Below are positions 10,586-22,994 of a stretch of 64,000 bases of DNA, one piece after another (the first letter of the stretch is position 1; every line of letters starts with the position of its first letter). The position numbers and the translations under genes were made by a program. The stretch is from Lumnitzera littorea (lineage: Eukaryota; Streptophyta; Magnoliopsida; Myrtales; Combretaceae): assembly GCA_024138015.1 (NCBI GenBank), contig JAMXBB010000011.1, positions 26,721,984 through 26,785,983 of the forward strand, written 5' to 3'. Under the pieces are notes generated by a model. The model was given only the letters and a program-made list of their open reading frames with translations, was not told the DNA's origin and made no database searches.

Positions 10586-11005
10586 AGGATACTCATGACA
10601 AAATATAATACCGAAATAAACATATACATTTCCTATGTTTATTTTCACGTAACTAAGTTAAAGGAAATCCTTCCATGTTATATTAATATGAGGTAATCAA
10701 GTCAACAATTCACATGAAATAGTCATTATTTTATTGATATCCTATTCCCTTTTACCACCCATATTCTCACAGATATACTGTTTTAGATACAAAAATATGA
10801 GGTTAAAATCGGTGAGGATAAAAAGTAGATAAGAAACGTCACATTGTCTTCCTCTTAAGTTTGTATAATATCAATAAGAGAAATAGACAAAATATATATA
10901 TATATAAGTTAGGAGGCCAACTTGCCGAAGTATAACATATTATTTTGTTAGGTAATTAATGATGGATTGGATAATTCCGTGGATGGGAAGATAAAAGTTT
11001 CCGCT

Positions 11006-11460
11006 TTTTTCTTTTTCTTTTTTTTTTTTTTTTTTAATACAACCAAACTTCATAAAATCATAAAGAAAGCCTGTCACAACCATCAGTCCGGAGGCAAAAC
11101 ACGGGGAACATTCTCCCTTGTACAACAAACTGACAAAATATTTGTGTCCATCGTATCATTCTTAATGAATTTGCTGGAAACAAAGGAACATTTCTTTCAA
11201 AATAAAACTCATGAGGCGCTCACAAATCATGCTTTGCTAAACAACTAGCTATTCTGTTAACTTCCCGGCTTACTCTGCATAGAATAATATATAGAAAAGA
11301 GTTAATCAGGTGTTTACTTTCATCATTTCTCATCCTAAGGTCTTCTTGACACGAGACAGCATAAGCAGATTTGGATGATAGCTCTCAATCTATTTCAAAA
11401 GGCCAGCTCAGGCAGTCCCTTAGCTCGTCATCTTCCTCTATATGGTTAATCCCCGATCTC
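11006..11460 (-). pseudogene. LINE RNase H domain with 3' poly(A)
   Basis: Reading the minus strand, 'CRVSREVNRIASCLAKHDL' (about 11225-11280) matches the end of the RNase H-like domain (RVT_3) of plant LINE polyproteins, where 'VKREANRVAHCLAK' is typical. The preceding 'DESKHLINSFLYII' corresponds to the domain's internal helix, and 'PHEFYFERNVPLFPA' to the usual short tail. About 60 bases after the last recognisable residues comes an A-rich tail on the minus strand (T-rich run at 11006-11035), as expected for the 3' end of a LINE copied by target-primed reverse transcription. A stop splits LAKHDL from the tail, so it is dead. It is probably the same element as the RT fragment at 12.6-12.87 kb. 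Confidence 0.6.
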
Positions 11461-11890
11461 TCGCTTATACTGTCGTCTATAGGGTAGCCAATCAATTCCT
11501 CTATCCATCCCATACCTCATGAATTATACGGAGTTTATCAAATTTATTCAAAAGTCCATGTAGCCGACAATTAACCCTACCATATTTCATCCAATTTCCT
11601 ATTCACAATTTGAAAAAGATTTGTTGAATAATAGACAATATGTGTTATACATACGTATAAATACCAATAAGATATTAATACATATAATAATTATATGAGT
11701 AAGTTTCAAATCAATTATTACCCGTGATTTCCACCTGTTATTATAACATCTTATTAGTACTTAGTATTTATATATCATATCCGCATCACACATGCCGTGT
11801 AATATACCAATTGAATCCTTTCTTTCAGGATTTATGCCTCATTCACATAGGGAATTAGAATTCTATTCTCCCTTTTGTTCCTTATTACTG
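11461..11890. other. Probable LINE linker, no readable motif
   Basis: Lies between the RNase H part and the inserted trinucleotide element, where a minus-strand LINE should carry its zinc-binding region. I could not recognise it. Confidence 0.3.
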
Positions 11891-12530
11891 TATTCACTTT
11901 ATTTTATATTACTGAATAATAATTCCATAGAAATTCTTATTATTTAAAATCAAGTAATAGAGATTCTTTACTTCAACTAAAGAATTATAATTATTTGTAA
12001 AATTTCATATTTTTTTCCTAAAAATAACTTTATTCCAATTTAATGATCACTAATACTATCACTGCCACCATCAACCACCGCCATCACCGCTACTATTGCC
12101 ACCATTGACCACCACTACTACTACCATTAACCACAGCTATTATCGATCACCACCGTCGTCATCGTCGTCGTCGTCGTCGTTGCCGTCGCCACTACCGCTA
12201 ACCTAAAGCTTTCACCATCAACCATTGCTATAGTTGCCATCACTACCACCGTTATCTTTACCATTACCTTCGCTACCATCATTATTATCATTGTTGCCAA
12301 CTACCATTATTGGTACCACTATTATTACTATCTATTACTTTAGGATTAATTGAGAAAGAAAATAAATCGAAGGTAATTTAATTATTAATATTTTATTACG
12401 ATTTATTTTCAAGTTACTTAAAAATTTAATTAAATAAAGTAATAAGTATTATACTCTTATTACATTTTTGAAGAATTTCAAAAAAGAATTCATATTCCAT
12501 TCTCCCTTCCTTTTATTTAATAAAGTGAAC
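11891..12530. mobile_element. Non-autonomous element with trinucleotide core
   Basis: The ends are inverted relative to each other: 'attcactttattttat' on the left against 'gttcactttattaaataa' (reverse complement of the right end). Between them lies a core of imperfect ACC/ATC/GTC triplets (about 12055-12310, with pure GTC near 12150-12180). The right flank of the core, 'ctttaggattaattgagaaagaaaat', recurs in reverse complement at 63.38-63.43 kb next to another triplet core, so this is a dispersed family. No protein is encoded. The family resembles hAT-type MITEs in its GGAATGGAAT-like subterminal sequence, but no clean target duplication was found. Confidence 0.6.
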
Positions 12531-12589
12531 AAACCATTAGTGTTACAATCATTCCTTACCTTTCAGGTTACCCTTTCCTCAACCCATCA

Positions 12590-12870
12590 ATTAACCTTTT
12601 GTAATTCCTTCAAGATAGGTGAACCTCTTCTCTTCGTCGCCCCTCCTTCTTCTAGGTTGTATTTTTGCTGTATTATCTTCGTCCACAAAAGATCCTTATT
12701 TTCAACTTGTCAGGCCAGTTTCGCAAAGTTTATTATATTTCGTTTTTTTAATGTCCAACATGCCCAGCCCATCTTTCTCTTTGGGATTCTTCACCTTCTG
12801 CCAACCGATCCAATGAACTTTCCTTTTCTCTTGAGATGAACCCCATAAAAATTTAAAAACACCAGCCGAC
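12590..12870 (-). pseudogene. LINE reverse transcriptase, C-terminal end
   Basis: On the minus strand, 'FLWGSSQEKRKVHWIGWQKV' and then 'NPKEKDGLGMLDIKK' (about 12740-12865) match the conserved end of plant LINE reverse transcriptases, where 'FLWGG...KIHWVKWD.VC.PK..GGLG..D...FN' is usual. A decayed continuation with stops follows to about 12600. The order on the minus strand (this block, then RNase H at 11.0-11.46 kb, then poly(A)) is that of one LINE. The 640-bp trinucleotide element lies between and explains the spacing. Confidence 0.7.
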
Positions 12871-12874
12871 CCAA

Positions 12875-13510
12875 AGTTTCCGCTCTGGAGTTTGAACAGG
12901 GGAGGACTTTATAAGTTGCATAAGTCAATTCTTTAAACAATTCCAACTCTCTCCTAAAATATCAAGGAAACCTATAAATTAAAACAATCAGAATTTTTCT
13001 TTCGCCTTTTCCCTTTCGCATCCAAATCTTTTCTTTTTTAAAAGTACCATATGGGGTGTTTTTCCTAGCGAAGGCTCATCTCGTCTGCCGGATCTCAACA
13101 TGGTTCCTGAGTTAATCTATGAGGAGCTATAGGCAGATAGAATGTAGAAATCTGATTATCTTGATTCCCATGTTGTGTGTGTATATATATATATATATAT
13201 TTCTTTTAGTTTTATTTACAAGTTATATAGCTAAATACTTTTTCTCCCTCTCTCGTTTCGAATGGATGCGATTATCAAGTGACTACTATATCTCAAGTAG
13301 CCAAGTACTAACGTAGCATCATGCATAAATAATATTTGTATTATTTCAAAGTCAACGGAACTACAAAAAGTTCAATCATATTCATGTTAAGATCAATCCC
13401 AGTCCACGTGATTCCATGCCAAAGTCTCTTCTGTTTTGAAACCATGGGCACTTTCTGGTTTGCTGGAGAATAGCTATTATAAGAAAATTTCTGTTATTCA
13501 TAAATCGCTA
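12875..13510. other. Unassigned flank
   Basis: Pyrimidine-rich on the plus strand and possibly more LINE sequence, but no motif is readable. It contains an AT microsatellite at 13175-13200. The two plus-strand frames of 64-65 codons have no recognisable content. Confidence 0.4.
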
Positions 13511-13519
13511 TTACTGAAT

Positions 13520-14900
13520 GGAAAAAATTATCTTAGAGAGTATTAATGTTTATAAATAAATTCAAATAGAAAATTAACGTTATAAAATATTAAAATAAAA
13601 GATTAATGTTTTAGTAAATGATTGAAACAAAGGACTATCATTATAATACTGTTAGTTTTGGCTAACGTGGCTGTTAAGAGACATGATATGTGTGTGGAGC
13701 ACGCATGGTATACACATAGTGCTTACGTATACATTTAAATAATAAATAAATAGGAAAAGACTTAAAAACTATATAAACAAACTAATAAAATAAAGAAAAT
13801 TTTGGAAAAATAGAAGAGAATATGAAAAATTTAGTGAAGCTAAAAATTGAATAGTATAATATTATAATTAATTTTTTGGCCTAAATATAAGATTTATATA
13901 ATAATATGATATAATAGCTATGATTAATATTATATGAATATAATACATATGCAACAATTATATAATTAAACATATTATGTAATAATATTATTTATTAACA
14001 TAATTAAAAATGTGAAAAGAAAAGAAAAAATGTTAAAAATTAAAAAAAAAATGCTACCCTAGGACTAGGGGTAGCCAGTAGCCACTTAAGAAGGTTAGCG
14101 TGACTTATTCTAGTTAAGTGGTTGTTGGCCATCTCTTAGCCTTCTAGTGACTGTACACCTAAGATTACTTGGTAAGTCATTGACCCGATCATCTCATGAC
14201 CAATTTTATTTTATTTTTTTAAGTAAAAAAGGGTGTAAACTAGCTTAGGTCGTCATCGAGTTGTGTGACTCGATCAGGTTTGCATCCCTTTCTTCGATTT
14301 TTTCTGAAAAAATTTAGCCATGGGGGTGACCACCAAAATCGGGGGTGGCTTTTTTTTTTTTTTAATTGTCTATATTTTTTTAATTTTGATTTTTAATTAT
14401 GTTAATTAATCATACTATTATATAATATGTTTAATTATATTACTATTACACATATATTATATCCATATTATATTATTATATATATATTCGATTGTTTTTA
14501 TATATCTTATATTTAGGTGAAAAAATTAATTATAATATTACATATTATATTTGTGTTATACTATTCAATTTTTTAACATGGTTGAATTTTTCATATGTTT
14601 TTTTTTATTTTTCCATATTCTTCTTTATTTTATTAGTTTTTTAATATATTTTTTAAAACTTTTTCTATTTATTTATTATCTAAATATATACATATGCGCT
14701 AATGTATGCCAAAGCATGTGCTATGTGAGCACCATATGTCACTTAACGGCTACATTAGTAGAAACTAATAGAACTATAATAGCTAATCACCTATTTTAAC
14801 AATTCATTGAATCATTGATCTTTAATTTGTACTTTCTAAAACGTTGATTTTTAATTTAAAGTTATTCCTAAATATTGATACCCTTTAATGTAATTTTTTC
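13520..14900. mobile_element. Fold-back Mutator-like element, non-autonomous
   Basis: The two halves are inverted copies. The left arm (about 13520-14065) begins 'gaaaaaattatcttagag', and the right arm read backwards begins 'gaaaaaattacattaaag'. Similarity continues through 'aacgttataaaa', 'gtggctgttaag', 'gaatagtataa', 'attataattaattttt' and 'cctaaatataagat' to near the centre. Arms are about 550 bp and diverged. The ends are flanked by 'ttactgaat' (13511-13519) and 'ttactaaaa' (14901-14909), 7 of 9 identical, fitting the 9-bp duplication of Mutator-like elements. The ~260-bp centre is non-coding but contains its own hairpin. No transposase is present, so it would have moved in trans. Confidence 0.75.
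14080..14320. repeat. Inner hairpin of the fold-back element
   Basis: 'aaaagggtgtaaac...cgtcatcgagttgtg' faces 'tgactcgatcaggtttgcatccctttc' at about 14226-14295, giving a smaller stem inside the large one. 'ctaccctaggactaggggtag' near 14052 is another short palindrome. Confidence 0.55.
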
Positions 14901-14909
14901 TTACTAAAA

Positions 14910-15890
14910 GTTAGCTAATACAAGATGTATTAATTAGAAAGCCCTAAGTTGTAATTATTTATAGGTTAGTAAAATATCAATGATGTCACCAAAATTGGAT
15001 CCATCATAGACTTGATAAGGATAAGGTTTAGAGACCAACTGGTTGAAATGCCATGGTGGAATTCCTTAAAGTAATAATTCTATTTTATTAATAAATGATA
15101 AAGAATATCAAATTTAATGATATATATATATATATATATATATTGTAACTTAAATATAATTAAATTTGATCTTAACTTCATTGAATATTCCAATCATGTT
15201 AAATTGGAACATAGAAAATATTAATTTGTCTTTTTATTTTAGTTGTAATTATATTTCAATTTTAAGCAGGTATGATTTTTAGATAGTTTAAAACAACTTC
15301 TATACTTATTCTAAAAAAATTTCTAAACTTATTATGTATATATAAATAATTTATTATGAATCTCCCTTTCTCAAATATAGATAAAATAAGTTACTTTATA
15401 ATCAAATATTGTTTATGAATGGTTTGTTTTGTGAGTTTATAGTTTCACATAGTTATTCTAAGCTAATAATTTAGGATATACGTGAAAGTTAGTCGATTAG
15501 GATAATACTTTATGTATGGATCTTAGGAGTAAAATTATAATACACCGTGAGTCTAGAATATTGAATAATAAAATAATAGCTAAAAATAGATAATTTTACT
15601 AAACTATATTATATTATAATTTGCCCTGCGTAAATATGTAAATTAGATAACAGAAAATAACTAATCTTTTGGAGACAAATTACTTGAATACAAAAATTAT
15701 AAAGTAACTTGAAATAGTATATAAATATAATATGTATATCTTAGGCATAATTATTATATATAATTATATATCTAAAAATACTTAAAATGCCTTAAAATAT
15801 GGATAATTACTTAAAAAATTAGGAGAAAAATAATAACAAATGGCAAATAAAAGCTAAACTATTGTAATCATCTTGGATTTAGGTGTGATT
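14910..15890. other. Unassigned AT-rich stretch
   Basis: Very AT-rich, no readable protein. Contains an (AT)n tract at 15120-15142. Confidence 0.5.
15120..15142. repeat. (AT)n microsatellite
   Basis: Uninterrupted AT dinucleotides between 'tttaatg' and 'tgtaac'. Confidence 0.9.
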
Positions 15891-18800
15891 AGCATGGGGA
15901 CAATTGTTAGATGGGCAATGTAAATCAAAGACACTTAGCAAGATTAAGAATAAGGAGATTCAAGCACCAAATTGGAGAGAGAAATTCATTTTCATCCTAC
16001 CCAACTTTGGATTTATCACCAGCTCTCTCCAGAATGTTACTTGGTTCCTTAGTAACCTAGGAAAATTATAAGATTAGGAAAACAAAGGAGGAGAAAATTC
16101 TAGAGAAAATTAGAATATATATTGTGCAAATAGAGCTTGATCCGTGAACACCAGTTAACGAGCATTTAGGCATGAACCATGAGCATCACCACCTGACAAT
16201 GGAAGTAGTGGCAAGGAGGGTTGGCAGAGTAGTGGCTGACATTAGTGGCTAGAAATTCAATTTTCCAATGAGTTGATTTTGTACCCAATTTTCCTTAAAA
16301 TTGTAAAAATATCAAATTAACTTTGGAAATTATAGAAAATTTTATTTTGACATATTTATATATATAATTTTAGGGGAAAAAATTAGATTAAAAAATTTTT
16401 AAGTAGATATAATACTTTCTTAAGAAAGTGAATGAAATCGATCAATTTACAAAACTAATTTAAATAACCTTTTTGACGTAGTTTCAATGCCAAACTTTTT
16501 TTGGAGAGTCATTATATTGCATGTAAGTATTATATGAAGAGTTTTTGGACAAAAACGATTTCCATAATTTTTAGAGATTTTCGAGCCTTTAAATTAGGTG
16601 AAAAATACCATTTTCTTAAAGATTTTATATATGAAGCTTGATGAAACCCTTCGATACCAGGTTTTAAAGTTTATTTAGATCATATTCTACTGTGAAGAAT
16701 AATCTAAAATTGTGTTGTTTAAGTTAGGGATGAGATATATGCAAGTTGGTGGATATAAGCTTAATGCACTAATAGGTAAGTAAGTGAATTTGGGGAATTT
16801 GGCAAAATGGTGTTAATGAGTATGGTGAACCTATTGGATGATACATGCACTAACATATGTGTAGTTAAAAACATGATGTTGGAATGAGTCAATCAAAATA
16901 AACTTGTGATTGGATTTGTTTAGAGGGTTCTTCAAATGGTTGATCTGGTAAAAGAGTAATTTAAAATCTAGGTACAGATGCTTAACTAGAAGGTTAATTA
17001 GGGTAAGAATATTGAATATAATAATATTAGGGTCTTGGTTAGGACAACATTTGGTAAATGAAGCATGGTTGTGATAACATTAGAGACATGTACAGAAGGT
17101 TGGTAGATAAAAGGACTTTAACTCTAAATATGTCAGAGTCTCATGTAAGGAGTTGTTTGGTAAAAAAAGGATGATTGTATTGAGTTTAGAGACCTGACTA
17201 AAGGGTTAGATGATTTAAAAGGCTCGAATGAAATCACCTCATAGATATCTTCAGAAGGTTGGTCAGTAAAGAGGAGAATTTGATTCTTTAATTTAGAGGC
17301 TAAATCAGAAGATGGAATAGTAATAGACACTTAACTATACCTCCATTATAGACTTGTTCAAGAAGTATTTGGTAAAGGAAATGTAGTCAGAATGGCTTTA
17401 AGACTTGATTTGAGGTTTGATTGGTATAGAATGCTTAGAGGAGAATAACTTTGGATGCTTGTTTAGAGAGTTGATTAGAGTAAGGAGTACAACTGGGATA
17501 ATTTTAAAAAAATTAGTTAGAGGTTATTAGTCTAAAAACGCTCATCCAACACAATTGGGATGCTTGTTTAGAGAGTTGATTAGAGTAAGGAGCACAATTG
17601 AGATAACTTCAAAAGACTTGGTTAGAGGTTACTAGTCTAAAAACACTCATCCAGAGACTTCATTAGAAGGTTTGAAGACCAAAATTTAGTATTAAGTAAG
17701 CTTCTAGAGCCTTATTTAGAGACTTCAATAGTAAATAGGAACTCGATACAAAGCTCGCACAACTTACTAAAAATAAGTTATAACCACATTTAAGTTATTA
17801 AAATGCATTAACTTTATCTTTAGTAAAACTAAAGTAATTTTATTGAATATTTAGGGAACAATTGAAGCAGATAAAATCAACCATCGGTACTGTTGAGCAT
17901 CATATGTCTATGTAAGTGGGATCAATGCTTTAATGCACTTTAGAGTATTACTTAATAACACTTAGAAGCCTTAGTATATGTTTTGTTTGTAATTGTATGT
18001 TAGATGCCTTTGTGTATGCAATGTGTATGTTTAAATATGGTTATGCTAATTAAAGTACAAAACTTTGTATTAGTTGCCTTATGATGTTGCTTGATTGAAA
18101 TGTCTAAAATTGCTTGATCATCCTAAAAAGCAAACTAACTCAAACTCGACCTAACTTCTAACTGGATATGCATTGCAACCCATTAGGGGAATGACTAAGA
18201 TTATCGGGCCAAATATGGACCCTTCGATAAGGATTGCTGAAATAGTCATCTCTTCCACCTTTAGTTGAACTAAGTGATAAGAGAAGAGGCTACACTAAGG
18301 TTGTGGACCATAGTTCGAAATGAAGTCGTAGGCAAAAAATGTTTCTCTATTGCATAAGGCCTAGTTTGGTTTCAATTCATAAAGTGCATGGCATCAAACT
18401 CCTTAACTTAGATTAGAGCGAGTGCAATTTCTCTGATCTTACAATGAACTAGATAACATTGTGCGATGGTACTTTATTGTACATGCATGACATCTCATTA
18501 AACTTGCTTGAAAACCTTGGTTAGTCTGTGTAAAATATGTGTTATTGTTTTCGTCTCACTTATTAATCAAGTTATTACTCATTCTATTATAACTGTTGTG
18601 TAAGTTCCTAATCAATTCACTAGGTAACACTCTAGGTCGTAAAAGATTAGAGACTGGGTTAGGAAGTGACATTCAAGACTAATTAACTAAATTTCTATTT
18701 TGTTTATTGATTTTACTAATCTTTAGGGAAACTAATAGGATCTTTTCAGGTGACCCTCTAGTTTTTAATTGTTGTTACCTGCACTATGTTCTCTAAACTT

Positions 18801-18900
18801 ATGGACTTTTATAAATCATTACTATGTTGTTTTTATGAAGTTATTTGTAAAATTTAATTTCTACTCAAGCTTTTATACCACAAAATTTCTTTCAAAAGTG
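15890..18900 (+). mobile_element. LTR-like unit, copy A of a family shared with 51.6-54.2 kb
   Basis: The best-supported part is 18120-18500, which aligns with 53285-53690 in the same orientation: 'gcattgcaaccc', 'ccttcgataa', 'gaactaagtgataagag.gagg', 'ggttcgaa', 'ctattgcataa', 'ttggttt' and 'gagcg.gtg.aatttctttgat' occur in the same order. The rest is included because both copies have similar surroundings (an A-rich leader upstream, no protein), but the boundaries here are guesses. No coding sequence was seen, as expected for a long LTR or a LARD. Confidence 0.4.
17452..17659. repeat. 104-bp tandem duplication in a decayed minisatellite
   Basis: 'tggatgcttgtttagagag' at 17453 recurs at 17557. 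The two 104-bp units, through 'gattagagtaaggag', 'ttagaggtta' and 'agtctaaaaac.ctcatcca', are over 90% identical. Looser relatives ('cagaaggttggt.a.taaa.gga') occur from about 16900, so the region was built from older repeats. Confidence 0.85.
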
Positions 18901-19673
18901 ATATTAGAAAATTGCATCACAGTTGATACCAAATAGTTATCAAATTGGTTGACTCAAGAACGTGGAATGGTAAATATTTAGTGTAAGCTATACCTACATT
19001 AGCAGCTAAAGTAGCTAGATTCTGGCTTAAGTTGGTCTGCATGGCTAGCTATTACAACTTCCTGATTTGAGACGTGACATGTTCTACTAGATTGTTCAAT
19101 TACACTGGTTTTTTTTTTTTTTAATGAAAGCAAAGTTATCCACATAGATTGTTACAAGAATTGTAATTGAAAAGCATACTGATAAATGACTAAATCAATG
19201 CAAATATCTTGGATATCATGGGCTAACTCGTTTAGTGCATTTACAAACAAGTTAGAATTGAATTTTTAATTTGTTTATTCAATCTAATCCATTTAACCCA
19301 TGAGTAAAGCATGTTAACTTTTCATGAGACAAGTTAGCTCACCAACTTGTAAGATCAAAAAGAAAATGAACCTTAGAAAATAGGCACATGCACGTTTAAT
19401 CCTCCCTTTCACTCTCAACTTTGCCTTTCTTTGTTTCTCATGCTCTCATTTCTCTCTCTCTCTCTCCCTCTTACTTCATCCTTCTCTATATCTTACTCTT
19501 TCTCTCTTATATCTCTCACTATTATTCTCTATCTCTTACCTTGTTCCTTTATATCTCTCAATCTCTCGTCTCTCAACTCAAACGATTTGAACATGTATAA
19601 ATAAGTTAAACATATTAGATTTGTATGTTGGCCTATTTAATCTACTAATAGATAATGGGTTGAGTTAGGTGCC

Positions 19674-19707
<34 letters not shown>

Positions 19708-20480
19708 AAAACCTCATCTAACCTTGAAACGTTATAGGCTAGGTTGATTTAGTTTGTTTAACCCATTTATACAACTTCGTAAATAAGGTCAATTAAGGGA
19801 ATCTACCTTTTATTGTTAATCTCCCATCAAATTTTGGATGTGCTTAAGTTAGCCATGTTATAAAAGTATGCTTGTAGGCAAGACTGCTTACATCTTAAGA
19901 ACTTGTCGATAAAGGATTAAAGCAAATTAGGCCTTCGAGCATATGCATATAGGCCTACCAAATAGGAAATAGTCAATGGAACAACTGGAGGGTTTTTCTA
20001 TAGAGCTATTCCAATACTTAAGTTAATATAGGAAGTGAGATAGCAAGTACGCAATAGTAAAGAGAAAGTGTATGTAGATGATCTATACTAGTCGAGGTAT
20101 AACTCTGTTTATAGTAGTAGAGGCTGAGATATTTTTAAAAGGTAGATAAGGATGAATGTTGTTAAAATAGAAAGGCGTACCTTCTGTTAGTGGAGATCCC
20201 AAGAAATTCAAAGATATAGTAATGCTAAATGACTTTCCTTTCCAAGGTTTACCTTTACCTATGATTAGCCTCAATTGCTGGCCAAACTCTTCAACAAGTT
20301 TCCTGATGTCAAGGAGGTCTGGCATAACATAAAGATAGGTGATATGTAACTTTGGCAAGTTAGTCCAGGTTGATGAGAGACTAAGCCTTCAAGGAGAGCT
20401 CAATTTGGAGTCTTGAGAATGCCAAATAAGTTGGCTTTAGGTAATCGACCTACATCTCAAGCAGATCAATATAAGCCTAG
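18901..20480. other. Unassigned, with hAT-MITE-like motifs
   Basis: 'ttaacccatgag', 'gttaaacatatt', 'gggttgagttaggtgccc' and 'gtttaacccattta' (19300-19770) resemble the inner sequence of the hAT-type MITE at 39.44 kb, so a decayed member may lie here. No ends were found. A CT-rich tract lies at 19450-19570. The 91-codon minus-strand frame at 20083-20358 matches nothing I recognise. Confidence 0.3.
19675..19705. repeat. A31 homopolymer
   Basis: Thirty-one A after 'ggtgccc', interrupted by one G and followed by four more A. It might be an insertion's poly(A) tail, but no retroposon sequence precedes it. Confidence 0.9.
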
Positions 20481-20484
20481 GTAA

Positions 20485-21880
20485 TTAATGAGTGTATAAA
20501 TGCACATGTTTTATAGTTGATTTTATAATACTTTTATAAGATTTTTTGAGTGTTTGTATTGAATTTGATGTTTATTTGGTTTATATTTTGATTTTAGGTT
20601 TTGTTTAATTGATTTGATGATTTTGGACAAAATTTTGGATGATTTAAAGAAGATTTGAATGAGTTTTGAAGCTTAAGAAAGGATCACACCCATAAATACG
20701 GATTATAAACTAAAATCATAAGTAAAAGAGCAAGAAAATAAGGAAGAATTGATGATCAAGGAGATCACAGGCATGAACCTTAGGTGTAAACTTTTTATGT
20801 CACTTATTTGTAATTTTTGGGCATACAATGATCACAAGCAGGAGTCATAGCCATGAACCTGGGGCATAAACATGCCATTCCTTATAAAAATACTTATTTT
20901 TGGAAAGATTTGAAAGCTTAGAAGATGCCCTATACATATAAATAGACAAGGTCTTGTAAACAGAAAGAAGAGAGAGATGTTATTATTACTTCCACTCATT
21001 CAATTAAAATTAAGGTTTAGAAGACTAGAACAACTTTTAATGAAGTTTATTTCCTTTGAAGAATTCAACATTAGAAGTGATAGGAAACAATATTTGATTA
21101 TGAATTAGGATATGGAATATCTTTTAAAGGTTGTTTTCATTCCCCTCTATATATTTTTTATTTGAATATTATATAAACCGTTATTTCATGTGTGTTTAAT
21201 TGAGATTATGAATTGGATACTTAGATTATTAATTAATGGATCTTATTTGAGAATTTTTGTTTTGTTGAATCCTTAATTCCATAATCACTAAACATATATT
21301 TTGATGAGTTGGAATATGTGTTGGATTAAGATTGAGTTTGTCAGAATCTCTTCTAATTGATTTCCGTGATTTATATAATTTGGATTAAAGAAAGACGTAG
21401 TAACATGCTCCTTGATTCAATTAAGGTTTAAGAATGCGAAAGAATTAATTAAGTCTATTTGTTATCTATCAATAGAAAAGGTAAATTAGTTAATCTTGAG
21501 TAATTATTCATTTTGTGAGAAGGAACTTTTACCTAATGCTTACTTATTTTAAAAATAAACTGATTAAAGACTCGTTATTAGTGTTAACTAGTTTTCTATT
21601 TTTTGGTTTATAATTGAATCTATTGAAGATGTTGAATATCTCAATCCATTTATTAGAGTAGATTAGTTGCATTATTAGTTTTTATAGTTAAAAATAACAT
21701 TTTTTATTTACCTAGATTTAGACAAAACTAAAATAGTTGAGAGTTAGTACAGCATTCTCTATAGGTTCAACCTAATCTTCACTACCTTACTACTACATAC
21801 ACAACTTAGTACACTTACTAGTTAAAATACGCTTTTATTATAAAAATAGAGTTAGGTTTTAGCATATCAATAACCCATAT
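20485..21880 (+). mobile_element. LTR-like block
   Basis: Starts 'tgagtgtataaatgca', has a TATA box at 20937-20944 followed by a purine-rich leader start, and ends with 'ataggttcaacctaatcttcac...tttagcatatca', a layout seen in several plant gypsy LTRs. No partner LTR and no adjacent polyprotein were found, so this may be a solo LTR or an unrelated repeat. Confidence 0.35.
20937..20944 (+). promoter_or_regulatory. TATA box of the LTR-like block
   Basis: TATAAATA followed by 'gacaaggtcttgtaaacagaaagaagag', the arrangement of an LTR promoter and transcript start. Confidence 0.35.
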
Positions 21881-22640
21881 TTAAAATTTCCTATCAACTA
21901 TAATCGGTAATTTACATTATATAAGAAAATAGAGCAATTGGTATTGTAATTTATAAATAATTGTCTCTAATTTTATATAGAAATTACCATTTTAGTTAGT
22001 ATCTAAGATGTAGTAGTTCTTTTTTTATTATTATAGCTATAATTTGTTTATTAGGGACATCTTACAAAATTTACAATGTATGTCCATCACTTTAAAGGTA
22101 ATGGTAGATTTCAAAAGAAAATTTTAAATTCCTTTGCGTCTATCTACTATAATGTTTAAAATGCAATACTGAGCTAAAGTTCAACTATAAAATTAAAAGT
22201 TAGAGATTAACTTGAAGAATTTTGTGCTAAATCTCAATCAAGAGTGAAACTTACGACAAGTTTCAACTCAACTCTACTAAGCTCATTTTATTGTGGAAAA
22301 AGTTTCATTAAACTAAAATAAATAGGGAAATTTACAAACTATATGAAGAATATTTAGGAGTAAGTTTAAATAAATAATAAATGTTTTAAGTAGTTAAAGT
22401 ATGGTGCAATAAAAGATGTTGTTTACACCTCAAGAATAACTGTTTTATTTATTTTGTTGATGTAGCATGTTAAACACCTATTGGACACTTATCCACATCA
22501 TTTTCTTTCTTCCTCTTCTTTTGTGTATTTTATTTTGTTTTCTTCACTTCTCTCTCTTCTTTTTTGTCTCTAACTCAAACTTAAGACATGATTTTTATAA
22601 TTTCCATTTGAATTTCACTTAAAGTCTCCATATAATCCTT
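21881..22640. other. Unassigned AT-rich stretch
   Basis: No protein, repeat or RNA gene recognised. Confidence 0.5.
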
Positions 22641-22649
22641 TGCCAAGCT

Positions 22650-22910
22650 AAGCTTATAAATTGTTTCTTATTTAGGTTAGTTCTATTGACGAGTGATCTT
22701 CACTTTATGAATTTGCCAATAGAGATTCCTCAATTCTATAAAAGAAAACATGGTTAGTGGGGCATCGAAGTTTGCTTCAACATGATAACTCCGATGTTTA
22801 AGTTAGTAAGAGTGATAAGGGGTTAAAAACCCTAAGTGAGAAAGGGAGCGAAGAGGGAGAAGAAGTCCTTTAATTGGGGACCTCATCTGAAGGCTCTAAC
22901 CTAAGCCTGT
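22650..22910 (-). mobile_element. LTR fragment with conserved U5 motif (minus strand)
   Basis: The reverse complement at 22789-22810 reads 'cttactaacttaaacatcggagtt', a motif common in the U5 of plant LTR retroelements. Related forms occur at 24507-24530 (plus) and at 33206-33230, 35326-35348 and 37501-37524 (minus). The block 'agattcctcaatt...gataactcc' is shared with 33170-33215. Confidence 0.5.
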
Positions 22911-22994
22911 TACACTATAAGGAAGCTTTTCGTAGGCTTTTTTTGCCTTACCGTTATTTGGAGATCTAAAATCTTAACTTAAGTAGACTAATGT

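Noticed and set aside
10967..11248. 93-codon plus-strand frame containing a Phe run
   Set aside because: Crosses the T-run of a minus-strand LINE poly(A) tail and its RNase H domain.
12468..12839. 123-codon plus-strand frame
   Set aside because: Shadow of the minus-strand LINE reverse transcriptase, which has clear motifs.
20083..20358. 91-codon minus-strand frame as a retroelement gag
   Set aside because: Read against known gag and pol motifs without a match; left unassigned.
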